Assembly (NCBI RefSeq): GCF_000834635.1
Contig: NZ_JXQV01000009.1
Location: forward strand, 434,001 to 498,000
Length of the DNA: 64,000 nucleotides
Source of the DNA: Agrobacterium tumefaciens
GTDB lineage: Bacteria > Pseudomonadota > Alphaproteobacteria > Rhizobiales > Rhizobiaceae
Reading direction: 5' to 3'
Shown here: positions 18,620 to 29,223 of the stretch, one piece after another
How positions within the stretch are numbered: the first letter of the stretch is position 1
Layout: each line of letters starts with the position of its first letter
The notes under the pieces: generated by a model
Database searches by the model: none
The model's input: only the letters and a program-made list of their open reading frames with translations
Told to the model about the DNA's origin: nothing
Made by a program: the position numbers and the translations under genes

Positions 18620-19321
18620 ATGCGCCAGTTTTGTTTTCGAGCCATCACATTTGCCTGCCTCGGAGCTGCTTTTGCCAGCGCCCCGCAGCTGACCACGCCC
18701 GCCGCCGCGCAGGCTCCCCAGGTGCAAACACCCCAACTGCAAACGCCAGAAGTCCAGACGCCACAAGTCCAGATGCCTGATGGGAACGCCGCCTCCCCCA
18801 CCGCGAATGCGGGGGCCGCGGCACAGCCGGACACCACACCTGACGCTGCCTTGAGCCGTCTGTTTTCCAGCCTGAAGAAAGAGCGCGACTCTCAAAAAGC
18901 CCGCGTCATTGCCAATGAGATTGTTGGGCAGTGGACGGATTCAGGCAGCGCCACGATCAATCTGCTTTTGACATGGTCTGAAGAAGCCGCCGAGGAAAAA
19001 CGCAAGGCAGCGGCCTATGACTTTCTCGATCAGGCCATTCTTCTGGAGCCGGATTTCGCGCAAGCCTGGTATCGGCGTGCGCTGGTGCACTATGCGGATG
19101 GCGATACCCGCAAGGCCATGGCCGACCTCAACAGCACGCTGCAAAAGGAGCCGCGCTTTTTTCCGGCCCTTGCGAGCCTTGCCAATATTCTTGAAAGCAA
19201 TGAGCGCGACGCGCTGGCGCTGAAAGTGTGGGAGCAGTATCTGGCGCTTTACCCTGCAGACAAGGATGCCCAGAAGGAAGCGAGCGACCTTACGGAAAAA
19301 CTCGCGGGGACGCGCAGCTGA
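18620..19321 (+). CDS. Periplasmic TPR protein
   Basis: Predicted 233 residues with a signal peptide (MRQFCFRAITFACLGAAFAS) followed by a Gln/Pro/Thr-rich stretch in which a pentad-like motif PQ(V/L)QTP repeats five times (about residues 35-55). The C-terminal two thirds carry TPR motifs, for example ALVHYADGDTRKAMADLNST and LASLANILESNERDALALKV. It probably binds proteins in the periplasm. The start is uncertain: no clear Shine-Dalgarno precedes ATG 18620, and TTG 18593 is an alternative. Confidence 0.75.
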   Translation: MRQFCFRAITFACLGAAFASAPQLTTPAAAQAPQVQTPQLQTPEVQTPQVQMPDGNAASPTANAGAAAQPDTTPDAALSRLFSSLKKERDSQKARVIANEIVGQWTDSGSATINLLLTWSEEAAEEKRKAAAYDFLDQAILLEPDFAQAWYRRALVHYADGDTRKAMADLNSTLQKEPRFFPALASLANILESNERDALALKVWEQYLALYPADKDAQKEASDLTEKLAGTRS

Positions 19322-19342
19322 TGTCAGTCAGCGGCTGATGAT

Positions 19343-20338
19343 TTAAGCCACGCCGATGCGCAGAAGATCGTGGAAGTGGATAAGGCCAATGGGCCTGTTG
19401 TCTTCATCGATCACAATCAACGCGCCGATATGATGTTTCTCCAGCGTTGCGAGCGCGGCAGTCGCCAAAACGTGTCGGCTGACCGTTTTCGGCGCAACGG
19501 TCATGATATCATCGACCCGAAGCTCCGACAGATTGCGCGTAAGGTTTCGAGCCAGATCGCCTTCGGTCACAATACCGCAGAGACGGCCATCCCCATCCAG
19601 CACGGCCACGCAACCGAAGTGCTTGCTTGCGAGAACGCCGATGGCTTCGCGCAACGCCGTGCCCTTTGGCACCAGCGGCAGACGGTCTCCGGTGTGCATG
19701 ATATCGCCGACAAGTGCGAGACTCGCGCCGAGCTTTCCGCCCGGATGAAACACGCGAAAATCACCCGCCGTGAAGCTGCGCGCTTCCAGAAGGGCGATGG
19801 CCAGAGCATCGCCCAAGGCCAGCTGCATCATGGTGGATGTGGTGGGCGCCAGCCCATGCGGGCACGCCTCCTGCTCGTTGGGAACAAGCAGCACGATATC
19901 CGACGCCTTGGCGAGAGAGCCGTCTTCTGATGAGGTCAGCGCGATGAGCGGAATGGAAAAACGTCTGGTATAATTGATGATGCTGCGAAGCTCAGCGCTT
20001 TCACCACCTTTGGAAATGGCCAGCACCACATCATTGCCGCCAATCATGCCCAGATCGCCATGGTTGGCTTCCGCTGCATGCACGAAAAAGGCCGGCGTTC
20101 CCGTGGATGCGAAGGTGGCTGCGAGCTTGGAGCCGATGTGACCACTTTTGCCGACACCGGTGATGATCAGACGCCCATCCGATTTGCCGATGGCATCGAT
20201 GGCCTTGCAAAATCCATCACCCAGATCGCCTTGAAGCGCCTGCTCCAAAGCGGCCAGACCGTTTCTCTCGATCGAAACGGTCCGCAGCGCAGACTCGATG
20301 GCGTTGTTTTCAACCAGTGTGACAGCTCTCGTAATCAT
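19343..20338 (-). CDS. kdsD: D-arabinose 5-phosphate isomerase (KpsF/GutQ family)
   Basis: Predicted 331 residues. An SIS domain (residues about 40-190) carries IITGVGKSGHIGSKLAATFA, AEANHGDLGMI and ISKGGESAELRSII; two CBS domains follow (VGDIMHTGDRLPLV and VDDIMTVAPKTVSR). The enzyme converts ribulose 5-phosphate to arabinose 5-phosphate, the first step towards Kdo for lipopolysaccharide. The usual start MITRAVTLVENN at 20338 was used; upstream ATG 20368 is possible. Confidence 0.9.
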   Translation of the reverse strand: MITRAVTLVENNAIESALRTVSIERNGLAALEQALQGDLGDGFCKAIDAIGKSDGRLIITGVGKSGHIGSKLAATFASTGTPAFFVHAAEANHGDLGMIGGNDVVLAISKGGESAELRSIINYTRRFSIPLIALTSSEDGSLAKASDIVLLVPNEQEACPHGLAPTTSTMMQLALGDALAIALLEARSFTAGDFRVFHPGGKLGASLALVGDIMHTGDRLPLVPKGTALREAIGVLASKHFGCVAVLDGDGRLCGIVTEGDLARNLTRNLSELRVDDIMTVAPKTVSRHVLATAALATLEKHHIGALIVIDEDNRPIGLIHFHDLLRIGVA

Positions 20339-20398
20339 GCCGGACTGATACTCTTTTCCACAAAACATGTCTATTGGCGACAAGCTTGAGGCGCGGCT

Positions 20399-20884
20399 TT
20401 AGCGCGCCATCTTTTTCTGGCCGGGCAGCATGCCCGTGGGGCATTCGCCCCCATGGCGCGCATCAATTGTGAAACTCTGCGCCTCCTCCCCGTCCTTGCC
20501 CGCAAAGACGGTCGTCGATTCCAAGTGGTACTGCGACTGAAAATCCCCTGACAATTCCACCAGAAGCTTGACCTTACCTGTGAGGCCGGACTGGCACTGG
20601 GCAAGCAACGTGCGCCCCTTCTCAGTCTTTTCCGTGTGAAGAACCTCGCATTCAGCGGCAAAATCGGTCCAGATGTCGGTGTTGATGACATTGTCCTTGC
20701 TATCATCCACGCAGGCAGACCAGTTTGCAAACGGGTTGTCTTTCGAGGAAATAATCCAAAGCCCCGCCTTGCGCGAAGGCAAATCAGAGGCGCTGCCAGC
20801 AGCTGGCAAAAGCAGCGCGGTAACGGCAAGGCAGGCGGCGCGTCGCAAAGATCTGTTCACTGCAAGACTCCCAAGACGTAGCAT
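20399..20884 (-). CDS. Exported DUF3617 protein
   Basis: 161 residues with signal peptide (RRAACLAVTALLLPAAGSAS). The mature part begins DLPSRKAGLWIISS, the family's typical 'R.GLW' opening, and has conserved cysteines in WSACVDD, CEVLHTEK, AQCQSG and HGGECPTGM. DUF3617 proteins are small periplasmic proteins of unknown role. AGGAAGGCC precedes the ATG. It lies 60 bases upstream of the KdsD-type gene and may be co-transcribed with it. Confidence 0.8.
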   Translation of the reverse strand: MLRLGSLAVNRSLRRAACLAVTALLLPAAGSASDLPSRKAGLWIISSKDNPFANWSACVDDSKDNVINTDIWTDFAAECEVLHTEKTEKGRTLLAQCQSGLTGKVKLLVELSGDFQSQYHLESTTVFAGKDGEEAQSFTIDARHGGECPTGMLPGQKKMAR

Positions 20885-21129
20885 GTTCTGGCCTTCCTAT
20901 AGACCAGACGGTCCGCCGGTTGAAGAGCAGCACGCACCTTCCATTTTTTACAGAATGTTAACCATAAAATAACCCTGCACGGGCAGACTGCGATTTCATC
21001 ACAGCACCGCCAGTGGCTGATATCCTGCAAGAAAAACAGATGCTTATGACGATTGAAACGTCTGAGATGCAGGAAGCGGAAGATTTGCCTTTGGCGGCGA
21101 GATTTTGTCGGGACCGAGTAGAAGCACAC

Positions 21130-22656
21130 ATGGATTATCACAGCACCGCAAGACGTCTTTCGACGTGGCGGACAGCCGCCCCGGTGCTGCTGGCCCCGGC
21201 GCTGTTTGCTTGTGCCGTGTTGTGGCCTGAAACAGCGGCCCTTGCCCAATCGGCCAACCAGCCACCCCAGACGTCCGGCCTGCGAACCCTGACGAGTTCC
21301 GATCCCTTTATCGGCCAGAATAATCTGTCCGTCATCGATCCTGACAGCCCCAACCGGCGGCAGCCAGCACCGGCAGCGGTTACCCCTGACCCATTGACCA
21401 CCGGCGCCACGCGCCCGCTTTCCAACCCCGGCGACGCCATACCGGAAGACCTCGACGGTGCGGCAGAGGCTGCAGTCAGTTCTGAAAACGGGGCCGAGCC
21501 AACCGTGGATGGCGGTGAAAATGCACGAACGGACGACGGCACTGCGCCCGGCATCCGCCTGGGGACGCTGACGCTTCGCCCTTCTATCAGCCAGACGCTG
21601 AACCACGAGAACAAGACATTTTCGACCGGGTCCACCAGCCGCACCTATACGACCACTGCCATTCGCGGCACACTGACCAGCGATTGGTCGCGCCATGCGC
21701 TGACCATCACTGGCGAAGGCGCCTATCAGCGCAATCTGGGTGGCAGCAGCGCGGGCGAAGAGCCGACCGCCAATATAGGCGCTGACCTTCGCCTTGATCT
21801 GGGTGACGGTACACAGGCCAACCTCAAAGCCGGATATGCCTTCAGCCGCGAAGACACCAATGATCCCAACGCCATCTCCAACGCCTCCGTGCAGGGCGGC
21901 GAACATGTGTTCAGTGCTGGTGCATCTGTGGAGCGTAATGTCGGTATCTTGAAAGCCCTTGCCGCGCTGGATCTTTCCCGCACCGTCTATACGGATGCCA
22001 AGGGCGTCAACGGCCAATCCATCAGCCTTGCCGACCGCGACCGTTACGGTGCGGGCGTTCGGGGGCGGCTGGGTTACGAATTATCGCCAGCGCTCGTTCC
22101 CTTTCTCGAAGTCACTGCAGGCCTGACCAATTACGACCAGACGCGGGACAATACCGGCTATGAACGCTCCTCGCAGACCTATGGCGCGAAGGTGGGCGCG
22201 CAGGTCGATTTGGGTGAAAAGCTGCGCGGGGAAGCCGCCATCGGTTATCTTCGCAAGGGCTATGATGACGACCGCCTGGCGGCTATCAATGCGCTGGCCA
22301 TGGATGGCAACATCGTCTGGTCGCCCCAGCGCGGCACAGATGTCAACCTTGGCCTTCGCACCACCATTGAAGATTTTGCCGGTGGCGCGCGCGGCGGGTG
22401 GATTTCAAGGCAATTGACGACGGGCCTGACGCACCAGCTACGCAGCGACCTCGTTGCACGACTGACGGCTGGGTTGGAGCGCCGCTCCTACCTTACCTCA
22501 ACCATCAGGGACGAGACGGAATATACTGTTGGTGCCGGGCTGACATGGAACATCAACAGATATCTCGATCTGACCACTGACATCAGCTACGAGACGACGC
22601 CCGTGACCGACAACAGCCAATGGCGGATTGGCGCAGGGCTGACCCTGAGACGCTAA
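21130..22656 (+). CDS. Outer-membrane beta-barrel protein
   Basis: Predicted 508 residues with signal peptide ending near ETAALAQS, a Pro/Thr/Asp-rich periplasmic spacer to about residue 130, then about 18 alternating polar/hydrophobic strands typical of a barrel (for example HALTITGEGAYQRNLGG, ADLRLDLGDGTQANLKAGYA) ending in WRIGAGLTLRR. It belongs to the rhizobial outer-membrane beta-barrel group; substrate unknown. The start is uncertain: ATG 21040 or 21061 would extend the N-region; 21130 gives a normal signal peptide. It is convergent with galU, sharing a bidirectional terminator. Confidence 0.8.
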   Translation: MDYHSTARRLSTWRTAAPVLLAPALFACAVLWPETAALAQSANQPPQTSGLRTLTSSDPFIGQNNLSVIDPDSPNRRQPAPAAVTPDPLTTGATRPLSNPGDAIPEDLDGAAEAAVSSENGAEPTVDGGENARTDDGTAPGIRLGTLTLRPSISQTLNHENKTFSTGSTSRTYTTTAIRGTLTSDWSRHALTITGEGAYQRNLGGSSAGEEPTANIGADLRLDLGDGTQANLKAGYAFSREDTNDPNAISNASVQGGEHVFSAGASVERNVGILKALAALDLSRTVYTDAKGVNGQSISLADRDRYGAGVRGRLGYELSPALVPFLEVTAGLTNYDQTRDNTGYERSSQTYGAKVGAQVDLGEKLRGEAAIGYLRKGYDDDRLAAINALAMDGNIVWSPQRGTDVNLGLRTTIEDFAGGARGGWISRQLTTGLTHQLRSDLVARLTAGLERRSYLTSTIRDETEYTVGAGLTWNINRYLDLTTDISYETTPVTDNSQWRIGAGLTLRR

Positions 22657-22661
22657 AACAA

Positions 22662-22687
22662 AAATCCCGGCACGAAGGCCGGGATTT
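22662..22687. terminator. Bidirectional terminator between the barrel gene and galU
   Basis: AAATCCCGG, eight-base loop, CCGGGATTT; As on the left and Ts on the right serve both convergent genes. Confidence 0.8.
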
Positions 22688-22708
22688 GTCGTTTAAAGGT
22701 TTGAGACC

Positions 22709-23596
22709 TTACTTCAGCTTGTTGACGAGCGCCTTCAGCGGGCCCTCGATTGAAGGGCGGATATCGCCACGTTCCAGCGCGAAGGCAACGTTTGCCAGGA
22801 TGAAGCCATCCTTTGCGCCGCAGTCGAAGGTTTCACCGTTGAAGCGGTAGCCCGCAAAGTCCTGGCTCTTGGCAAGCGACAGCATGCCATCGGTCAGCTG
22901 AATTTCGTTGCCAGCGCCGCGTTCCTGATTTTCGAGAATATTGAAAATCTCTGGCTGAAGGATGTAACGGCCATTGATGTAGTAGTTCGATGGCGCAGTT
23001 CCCTTGGCAGGCTTTTCGACCATTTCCGTGATCTTGAAGCCTTCGCCAACAGTTTCGCCAACGCCGACGATGCCATATTTATGGGCCTGGTCGGGTTCGC
23101 ATTCCTGAACCGCGATGACGTTGCCGCCGGTCTGATCGTAAAGATCGACCATGCCCTTGAGGCAGCTCTTTTCAGAGTGCATGATCATGTCGGGCAACAG
23201 CACTGCGAAAGGCTCGTCGCCAACGATATCACGCGCACACCAGACGGCATGGCCAAGACCAAGCGGCACCTGCTGGCGCGTAAAGCTTGCAGTTCCTGCC
23301 TTGGGCAGAATACCCGACAGCAGCGTCAGTTCAGCGTTCTTGTTGCGCTCGCGCAGCATCTGCTCCAGCTCGAACTGAATATCGAAGTAATCTTCGATCA
23401 CCCCTTTTCCACGGCCGGTTACGAACACGAAATGCTCGATACCCGCTTCGGCAGCCTCATCCACCACATACTGGATGACCGGCTTGTCGACCACGGTCAG
23501 CATTTCCTTTGGAACTGCTTTTGTTGCGGGCAGGAAACGTGTTCCAAGACCCGCGACCGGGAAAACTGCTTTTCGAATTTTCTTCTGTTCTACCAC
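22709..23596 (-). CDS. galU: UTP-glucose-1-phosphate uridylyltransferase
   Basis: Predicted 295 residues. It makes UDP-glucose for exopolysaccharide, glycogen and cell-wall glycans. [20 protein letters not shown] (nucleotide-binding P-loop), [19 protein letters not shown] and [16 protein letters not shown] are diagnostic. The start is GTG 23596 with AAGGAGGAAC upstream; no ATG fits. It stands alone on the minus strand, convergent with the barrel gene. Confidence 0.95.
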   Translation of the reverse strand: MVEQKKIRKAVFPVAGLGTRFLPATKAVPKEMLTVVDKPVIQYVVDEAAEAGIEHFVFVTGRGKGVIEDYFDIQFELEQMLRERNKNAELTLLSGILPKAGTASFTRQQVPLGLGHAVWCARDIVGDEPFAVLLPDMIMHSEKSCLKGMVDLYDQTGGNVIAVQECEPDQAHKYGIVGVGETVGEGFKITEMVEKPAKGTAPSNYYINGRYILQPEIFNILENQERGAGNEIQLTDGMLSLAKSQDFAGYRFNGETFDCGAKDGFILANVAFALERGDIRPSIEGPLKALVNKLK

Positions 23597-23794
23597 ACGT
23601 TCCTCCTTGAGGGATTCGCTCGATCAAATATCACCCACGACATTGTTATGGCAAAAGTGGCGATCTTTTGTAAGTGATGACGTTACGCATAGTTAATGGT
23701 AAAGAATTTGTTGACTTTGAGTTGTTAAAACATCGTCAAGCCCGATGCGTATCTCGCAATCGAAATGAAATTCGAGAGAAACGAAAGACTGCCG

Positions 23795-25018
23795 ATGAAA
23801 AAGCTGATCCTTTCCCACATTCGCAAATTTGGCTGCATGGCATTTGCGGGCATCGCAATCGCCTTTGCGCCATCACCTGCCAATGCTGATGCAGGTTTCC
23901 GCCAGTGGATCAACCAGTTCTATGCCACCGCCGCCAAGGAAGGCATTAGCAAATCGACCTACCAGAAGGCATTCGCAGGCGTGACCGAGCCTGACCCGGA
24001 CGCCCTGCGCAAGGCAACCTTCCAGCCGGAATTCACCACCAAGATCTGGGATTACGTCGATAGCCGCGTCAATCCCTACACGGTGCGCATTGGCCGTGAA
24101 ATGAAGATGAAGCACGCCACGACCCTCAACTGGATCGAGCGGAATTTCAAGGTGGACAAGCACGTCATCCTCGCCATCTGGTCGATGGAGTCCAATTATG
24201 GTGCAGTTCTGGAAAAGCCGGAACGCCTGCACAACATTCCACAGGCGCTGGCAACCCTTGCCTATTCCGACCCCAAGCGCGGCAAGTTTGCCCGTAACCA
24301 GTTGATTGCGGCGCTCAAAATCCTGCAGGCCGGTGATGTGACGCCAAAGCAGCTGACCGGCTCATGGGCCGGTGCCATGGGCCACACGCAGTTCATTCCA
24401 ACCAGCTACCTGCTTTACGCAGTGGACGCCGATGGCAATGGCAAGCGCGACATCTGGCACTCCATTCCCGATGCTTTGGCAACGGCTGCCAACCTTCTGG
24501 CCAAGAACGGATGGGAGCCGGGCCGCACCTGGGGATATGAGGCCGTCGTTCCAAACGGTGGCGGGCGTTATGAAGGCCAGACAAAGACCATGGGCGAGTG
24601 GCAGAAACTCGGCTTTGCGCGCCCCAGCGGCAAGGGCTTCCCCCGTGCCTCAGACCGCGCGATGCTGAAAATGCAGGGCGGCTCGAACGGCCCCGGCTTC
24701 CTGATGACGAAAAACTTCTTCACCATCAAGCGATACAATTCATCTGATAGCTACGCACTGGCGGTGGGCCTTCTGGCCGATGAAATTGCCGGCACCGGCG
24801 GCATGCAGCAGCGCTGGCCGCGCCCGGATAATACGCTGGATGTAAAGGAAAAGTTCGAATTGCAGACCCGCATGAAAGAGCTTGGCTATTATGATGGCGA
24901 AGTCGACGGCAACTTCGGTTCCGGCTCCAAGGCCGCCATTAGCGCCATCCAGAAACGTATGGGCATGGAAAATGATGGTGAGCCCTCACGCCTGTTGCTG
25001 CGCGCGCTGCGCAATTGA
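23795..25018 (+). CDS. Lytic murein transglycosylase, MltB type
   Basis: Predicted 407 residues. Signal peptide to about residue 33 (ANADAGFRQW). The MltB domain (about 34-325) has catalytic Glu in ILAIWSMESNYGAVLEKP, and GSWAGAMGHTQFIPTSYLLY, both classic. The C-terminal PG_binding_1 domain (LQTRMKELGYYDGEVDGNFG) anchors to the wall. It cuts glycan strands to 1,6-anhydro-muropeptides in the periplasm. ATG 23795 follows GAGAGAAACGAAAG; ATG 23765 is an alternative. The DUF459 gene follows by 78 bases on the same strand. Confidence 0.92.
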   Translation: MKKLILSHIRKFGCMAFAGIAIAFAPSPANADAGFRQWINQFYATAAKEGISKSTYQKAFAGVTEPDPDALRKATFQPEFTTKIWDYVDSRVNPYTVRIGREMKMKHATTLNWIERNFKVDKHVILAIWSMESNYGAVLEKPERLHNIPQALATLAYSDPKRGKFARNQLIAALKILQAGDVTPKQLTGSWAGAMGHTQFIPTSYLLYAVDADGNGKRDIWHSIPDALATAANLLAKNGWEPGRTWGYEAVVPNGGGRYEGQTKTMGEWQKLGFARPSGKGFPRASDRAMLKMQGGSNGPGFLMTKNFFTIKRYNSSDSYALAVGLLADEIAGTGGMQQRWPRPDNTLDVKEKFELQTRMKELGYYDGEVDGNFGSGSKAAISAIQKRMGMENDGEPSRLLLRALRN

Positions 25019-25096
25019 CAGCGCTTGCGGACGGCACCAGAATTCGAAGATCATAATACGTGAAGAACCGTCCGGGAGCTTAAGGCCGTGGTGAGA

Positions 25097-26332
25097 ATGA
25101 ACACAGGCGATTTTAAACGCATGACGCGGCGCATAGGTGCCGCGTTTCTGGCGTTTGTCATCAGCCTGCCTGTGTCGGTTCCTTACGCGCAGGCACAGGA
25201 GCAGCGTGAACGCCGCACCCTGTTCGAAATGATGTTCGGCAGCCCCAACAGGCGCTATGAACGAACATATGAGCAGGAACGCAGACAGCCGCCGCCGGAA
25301 AGAACGCGACGCCCACAGCCCGCCGCCCGCGACAACCGCGCCGTGACGCGCCCAGCCGCCCCGCGCAAGACGCCATCCGTGGTGCAGATGCGCACCGCAA
25401 AGCCCGGCCCCGTGGCCAAGGCTGAAAATGCGCGGCGCGTTCTGGTCATTGGTGATTTTCTGGCTGGCAATATGGGCGAAGGCCTTGTTTCCAGCTTCCA
25501 GAGTTCGCCCGCCATTACCGTGGATGTCCGCTCCAACGGATCATCCGGCCTTGTGCGCACGGATTATTACGACTGGTTTGCCAATCTTCCACAATTCATC
25601 AAGGAAACCAGCCCCGCCACCATCGTCATCATGCTCGGCTCCAACGACCGCCAGATGATGGTCATGGGCGACAGCAAGGAAAAATACGGCACCGATGCCT
25701 GGCTGAAAGAATATGAGCGCCGCATCGATGCGCTGATTGCCATCGCCAATCGCCAAAAGGTGCCCGTGCTCTGGGTGGGTCTCCCCGCTTTCCAGTCGCC
25801 CTCGCTGACCGCCGATTTCGTCAGCTTCAACCGCCTTTACCGCAGCCACATTGAAAAGGCTGGCGGCGAGTTCGTTGATGTGTGGGATGGTTTCGTGGAC
25901 GAAGCCGGCATGTTCGTAACGACAGGCTACGACGTCAACGGCCAGCAAGCGCGTCTGCGTGAAGCAGACGGCATCGGCATGACGCAAGCCGGAAAACAGA
26001 AGCTCGCCTTCTATGTCGAAAAATTCGTGCGCCGCCATCTGGATGGTGCAAGCCCTGACCTGACAACGCTCGATGGCAGCAACCTGCCCGCCCTCACCTC
26101 TCTGCCAGCCCTTGGCATAGACGCCCAACAGGTCCGCACCCAGCCCATCAGCCTGACCGACCCTGATCTTGACGGCGGCGACGTGCTCTTGGGCGACAAG
26201 CCCGCCACCAAACTCTCCATCACCGAATCCCCGCGTGAAAAACTCACAAAACGCGGGCTGATGGAAGCAGCACCGCTGGGCCGCGTGGATGATTACCGCA
26301 TGCCTGCACCAGCGGAAACGGCGGCGAAGTAG
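25097..26332 (+). CDS. DUF459 SGNH-fold protein lacking canonical catalytic residues
   Basis: Predicted 411 residues. Signal peptide ends near PYAQAQ; an Arg/Pro-rich linker runs to about residue 110; then an SGNH/GDSL fold: block I is VLVIGDFLAGNMGEGL (the nucleophile position of GDS is F), block III IVIMLGSNDRQ is intact, and block V reads DGIGMTQAGKQKL where the catalytic His is usually found. So two of the four catalytic residues look replaced. A disordered tail ends the protein. Starts GTG 25088/25091 are alternatives. It sits beside MltB, suggesting a wall-related role. Confidence 0.8.
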   Translation: MNTGDFKRMTRRIGAAFLAFVISLPVSVPYAQAQEQRERRTLFEMMFGSPNRRYERTYEQERRQPPPERTRRPQPAARDNRAVTRPAAPRKTPSVVQMRTAKPGPVAKAENARRVLVIGDFLAGNMGEGLVSSFQSSPAITVDVRSNGSSGLVRTDYYDWFANLPQFIKETSPATIVIMLGSNDRQMMVMGDSKEKYGTDAWLKEYERRIDALIAIANRQKVPVLWVGLPAFQSPSLTADFVSFNRLYRSHIEKAGGEFVDVWDGFVDEAGMFVTTGYDVNGQQARLREADGIGMTQAGKQKLAFYVEKFVRRHLDGASPDLTTLDGSNLPALTSLPALGIDAQQVRTQPISLTDPDLDGGDVLLGDKPATKLSITESPREKLTKRGLMEAAPLGRVDDYRMPAPAETAAK

Positions 26333-26396
26333 GCTAAGATATTCCGGGTCATAGTTGCACGAGTGAAGACAAACATATTCGGCGGAAGAGCGCTCC

Positions 26397-26882
26397 ATGG
26401 AACGGGTTTTCATCGTCGGTAATGGCGGAAGCGGCAAGTCGTGGCTGGCGAAAGAGTTGGCCGCGAAGTTCGGGTTTGCGGTCACGCATCTGGATGATTT
26501 GCACTGGTTACCCGGTTTTTCAGGAGAGCGTCCACGCAATGAGCGTGATCAACTCGTCGCTGAAGCTGCAGGCAACGCCTCGTGGATCATGGAGGGTATA
26601 TACGGTTCAATTCTCAAGCAGGTCTTTCCCCGCGTAACAACATTGATCTGGCTCGATCTGGCCGACGACGAATGCATCTCAAATTTGATGAGACGGGGGC
26701 AAACCGATGGAGGAACACCAGACCAATTCGAAGAACTGCTGGAGTATACTCGTGGCTATCGTCTGCGAAAGAACCACCTGAATTCCTTTGAGGCGCACCA
26801 CTTGTTCTACGAGCAACATTCCCAGCACAAATATAGGCTGACGAGCCGATCTGAGGTCGCCGATTTTCTGGTCGGCCTCTGA
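26397..26882 (+). CDS. Small P-loop kinase, FlaR/adenylate-kinase-like
   Basis: 161 residues. Walker A is GNGGSGKSWLAK at residues 8-19; HLDDLHWLPGF follows, with the acidic residues that hold Mg2+. An Arg-rich lid (MRRGQTDGGTP, YRLRKNHL) completes the small-kinase fold. It resembles the adenylate kinase-like/FlaR (topology modulation) proteins; substrate unknown. GGAAGAG precedes the ATG. It has no operon partner and is next to a GrpB-type gene of opposite strand. Confidence 0.75.
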   Translation: MERVFIVGNGGSGKSWLAKELAAKFGFAVTHLDDLHWLPGFSGERPRNERDQLVAEAAGNASWIMEGIYGSILKQVFPRVTTLIWLDLADDECISNLMRRGQTDGGTPDQFEELLEYTRGYRLRKNHLNSFEAHHLFYEQHSQHKYRLTSRSEVADFLVGL

Positions 26883-26965
26883 TAGGCACTTTACATTCGA
26901 TGACAGCTTGTTGCGCATCGGCGTCATGACGGTTGTTGGCCCGACGCGGTCATCTGCTCGCTCGA

Positions 26966-27469
26966 CTATTCAGGACGTGGTCCCATCAAGTCATTGATGA
27001 AGGGAGCTTTCTTTGCGAGATACTCCCCAATGCCATCGCGATTAGAGGCCTCTAAATGAAGCTTCAATCGCTGATATTCCTGGCGTATCTGAGCATTGCC
27101 GATCAATAGGTCTCGGAAGCGTATCATGCGTTCGATCTGCCAATGGCCAGTCAAGCAGACATGGACCTTGTGCGTTCTCACACCATCAACATCCTTTCGA
27201 TAGAAGTGGTGCCCTTGTGAAAGGTTTGAGCCGCGGACATATCCCAATGTAACCATCGACTGATCGCGCTCGACCTGTTTTGTTTGCTCGCGAACTTCAA
27301 CCAGTAGGTCGATCTCTGGCTTTGCCGACAATCCTACGACGGCCGTGCTGCCGACGTGGTGGATGCCAATTAGATCGGGCCCGAAGACGTCAGCAATCAG
27401 CCGCTTCTCGGCAAGAAACATCGACGGCCACTGTTCGTTGTACGGCGTTATCTGACTGGTAAGTGCCAT
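26966..27469 (-). CDS. GrpB (UPF0157) family nucleotidyltransferase-like protein
   Basis: 167 residues. The GrpB family motif HHVGSTAVVGLSAKPEIDLL (GS...DxD-like acidic pair after KPxID) and the later VHVCLTGHWQIERMIRFRDL are clear. The fold is that of minimal nucleotidyltransferases. Such genes are often found in accessory regions beside GNAT or kinase genes. The Shine-Dalgarno AGGGAAAA precedes the ATG. Substrate unknown. Confidence 0.85.
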   Translation of the reverse strand: MALTSQITPYNEQWPSMFLAEKRLIADVFGPDLIGIHHVGSTAVVGLSAKPEIDLLVEVREQTKQVERDQSMVTLGYVRGSNLSQGHHFYRKDVDGVRTHKVHVCLTGHWQIERMIRFRDLLIGNAQIRQEYQRLKLHLEASNRDGIGEYLAKKAPFINDLMGPRPE

Positions 27470-27662
27470 TTCATTTTCCCTGACACATCGAACTCATCCG
27501 CGAGAATAACGTCTATGTCATAGCTGGCAATGTCCGCTGTTGGAGAAATGCTGCATTGGCCGCTTTACAACGGTCAAAGCTCTATACGCCCGCTCGGAAT
27601 TATCCACCCAACGTGGATCAGCCCAGCGCATGCCCTCAACCTATCAACAATAGCTCACCAAC

Positions 27663-27694
27663 AAAAAGCCTCCGAAAGCAAAACCTCCGGAGGC
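27663..27694 (-). terminator. Intrinsic terminator of gltD
   Basis: On the minus strand GCCTCCG, loop, CGGAGGC then TTTTT, 25 bases beyond the gltD stop. Confidence 0.85.
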
Positions 27695-27718
27695 CTTAGT
27701 GTTCAGATCGCTCCAGCC

Positions 27719-29176
<1,458 letters not shown>

Positions 29177-29223
29177 GTTATATCCTCACATCAAAGCAGG
29201 GCACCCGTCGGGCCCCAGTACAG

